Program-made: the position numbers and the translations under genes
In this document: one piece after another, positions 13,725-14,261 of the stretch
Layout of the letters: each line of letters begins with the position of its first letter
Position numbering within the stretch: position 1 is the first letter of the stretch
The notes under the pieces: model-generated
The model's database searches: none
Seen by the model: the letters and a program-made list of their open reading frames with translations, nothing else
What the model was told of the DNA's origin: nothing
Assembly: GCA_035254305.1 (NCBI GenBank)
Contig: DATFAS010000251.1
Coordinates: forward strand, 1-14,261
Origin: DATFAS01 sp035254305
GTDB lineage: Bacteria > Bacillota > Bacilli > Aneurinibacillales > RAOX-1
Length of the DNA stretch: 14,261 nucleotides
Direction: 5' to 3'

Positions 13725-14261
13725 TCACATCCCTTTTTCTATTTCTTCTGAAGCTTGGAAAACGAGAGAGCCCTTCTGCAAAAACATCTTGCGATCACAA
13801 GCATCTTGCTCTTCTTGATGATGGCTTGTTAGGAGAATGGTATGTCCTTCTTGGGCTAGAGTTTTCAAGGTTTGCATAATCATCCCCCTCGATGATGCGT
13901 CTACCCCAGCAGTTGGCTCATCCAAAATCAGCATTTCAGGATGATGAATCAAACCAATCCCAAGGCTAAGGCGTTTTTTCATCCCTCCAGAGTAGGTCTG
14001 CACCCGGTCTCGTATCCTGTCCTTTAACCCAATGACATGAATCACAGTCTCCATCCTACTCTTCAATTCCTTCTTATTCATACCGTACATAGCCCCCCAA
14101 AAAATCAAATTATCCCACCCAGTTAAAGATGGATAGAGAGTATTCTCTTGAGGTACATAGGCTAATCTCCTTCGATAGGAACGTTCTACTTTGGGTAATG
14201 CCCTTCCCTCAATCAGAATTTGACCACTTGTTGGTTTATTAGCTGTTGCAATAATGGATAA
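13725..14261 (-). CDS. ABC transporter ATP-binding protein (N-terminus cut by window edge)
   Basis: The frame is open to the window edge, so the gene is partial; 178 codons are visible. The visible part starts LSIIATANKPTSGQILIEG, just after where Walker A should be, then the Q-loop region LAYVPQENTLYPSLTGWDNL, signature YSGGMKKRLSLG, Walker B MLILDEP, D-loop AGVDASSR and H-switch TSHHQEE. All visible catalytic elements are intact. It is of the NatA/CcmA drug-export type, which works with ABC-2 permeases, and powers the two permeases downstream. A later TTG (14108) gives only a truncated frame and is not the true start. The downstream anchored-protein gene begins 4 nt after its TGA. Confidence 0.9.
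   Translation of the reverse strand, partial: LSIIATANKPTSGQILIEGRALPKVERSYRRRLAYVPQENTLYPSLTGWDNLIFWGAMYGMNKKELKSRMETVIHVIGLKDRIRDRVQTYSGGMKKRLSLGIGLIHHPEMLILDEPTAGVDASSRGMIMQTLKTLAQEGHTILLTSHHQEEQDACDRKMFLQKGSLVFQASEEIEKGM

Noticed and set aside
1..14261. Mobile elements, CRISPR arrays, tRNA/rRNA genes, defence systems
   Set aside because: No transposase, integrase, regularly spaced repeats, tRNA-like folds or nuclease/toxin genes were seen; the genes look like ordinary accessory metabolism and transport.

Overview
The window reads like chromosomal DNA of a low-GC, spore-former-type Bacillota (Bacillales). Base composition is AT-rich, ribosome binding sites are strong GGAGG types, regulators are of LacI and OmpR type, there is a CcpA-like cre match, and the first complete gene closely resembles Bacillus subtilis NiaP. 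The species cannot be fixed from the sequence alone. All genes but one lie on the minus strand. I see no rRNA, tRNA, CRISPR array, insertion sequence or prophage gene.

Layout, left to right. (1) 1-1400: the first codons of an unidentified minus-strand gene, then niaP, a niacin transporter whose promoter is covered by an elaborate symmetric operator. (2) 1429-2412: a CcoG/RdxA/FixG-like membrane protein that keeps both CX3CP motifs but lacks the ferredoxin-like 4Fe-4S domain. (3) 2413-2874: a 460-bp non-coding region with operator-like sites and an orphan intrinsic terminator. (4) 2875-6864: a gluconate/aldonate locus. A plus-strand LacI-type regulator meets, tail to tail, a minus-strand operon of an MFS acid-sugar transporter and gluconokinase gntK. 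Two tandem AAAACGTTTT palindromes upstream of the transporter are the probable operators of that regulator. The regulator's terminator lies inside the 3' end of gntK. (5) 7051-9584: a two-component system downstream of a small secreted Met/His-rich protein. Its promoter carries a perfect 11-bp tandem repeat, the type of site OmpR-family regulators bind, and the sensor domain of the kinase carries its own Met/His cluster. (6) 9621-14261: an ABC exporter operon (ATPase, cut by the window edge, a 554-residue anchored extracytoplasmic protein of unknown function, two ABC-2 permeases).

How they may work together. In the sugar locus, the transporter imports gluconate or a related acid sugar, GntK makes 6-phosphogluconate, and the LacI protein would block transcription when the sugar is absent. 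In the two-component block, the kinase probably senses a metal or a redox/envelope stress, and the response regulator switches on the Met-rich protein and, by terminator read-through, itself. The exporter operon resembles drug/peptide exporters with paired permeases plus an extracytoplasmic partner; its substrate is unknown. Several likely start codons differ from the longest open frame and are explained in the entries.
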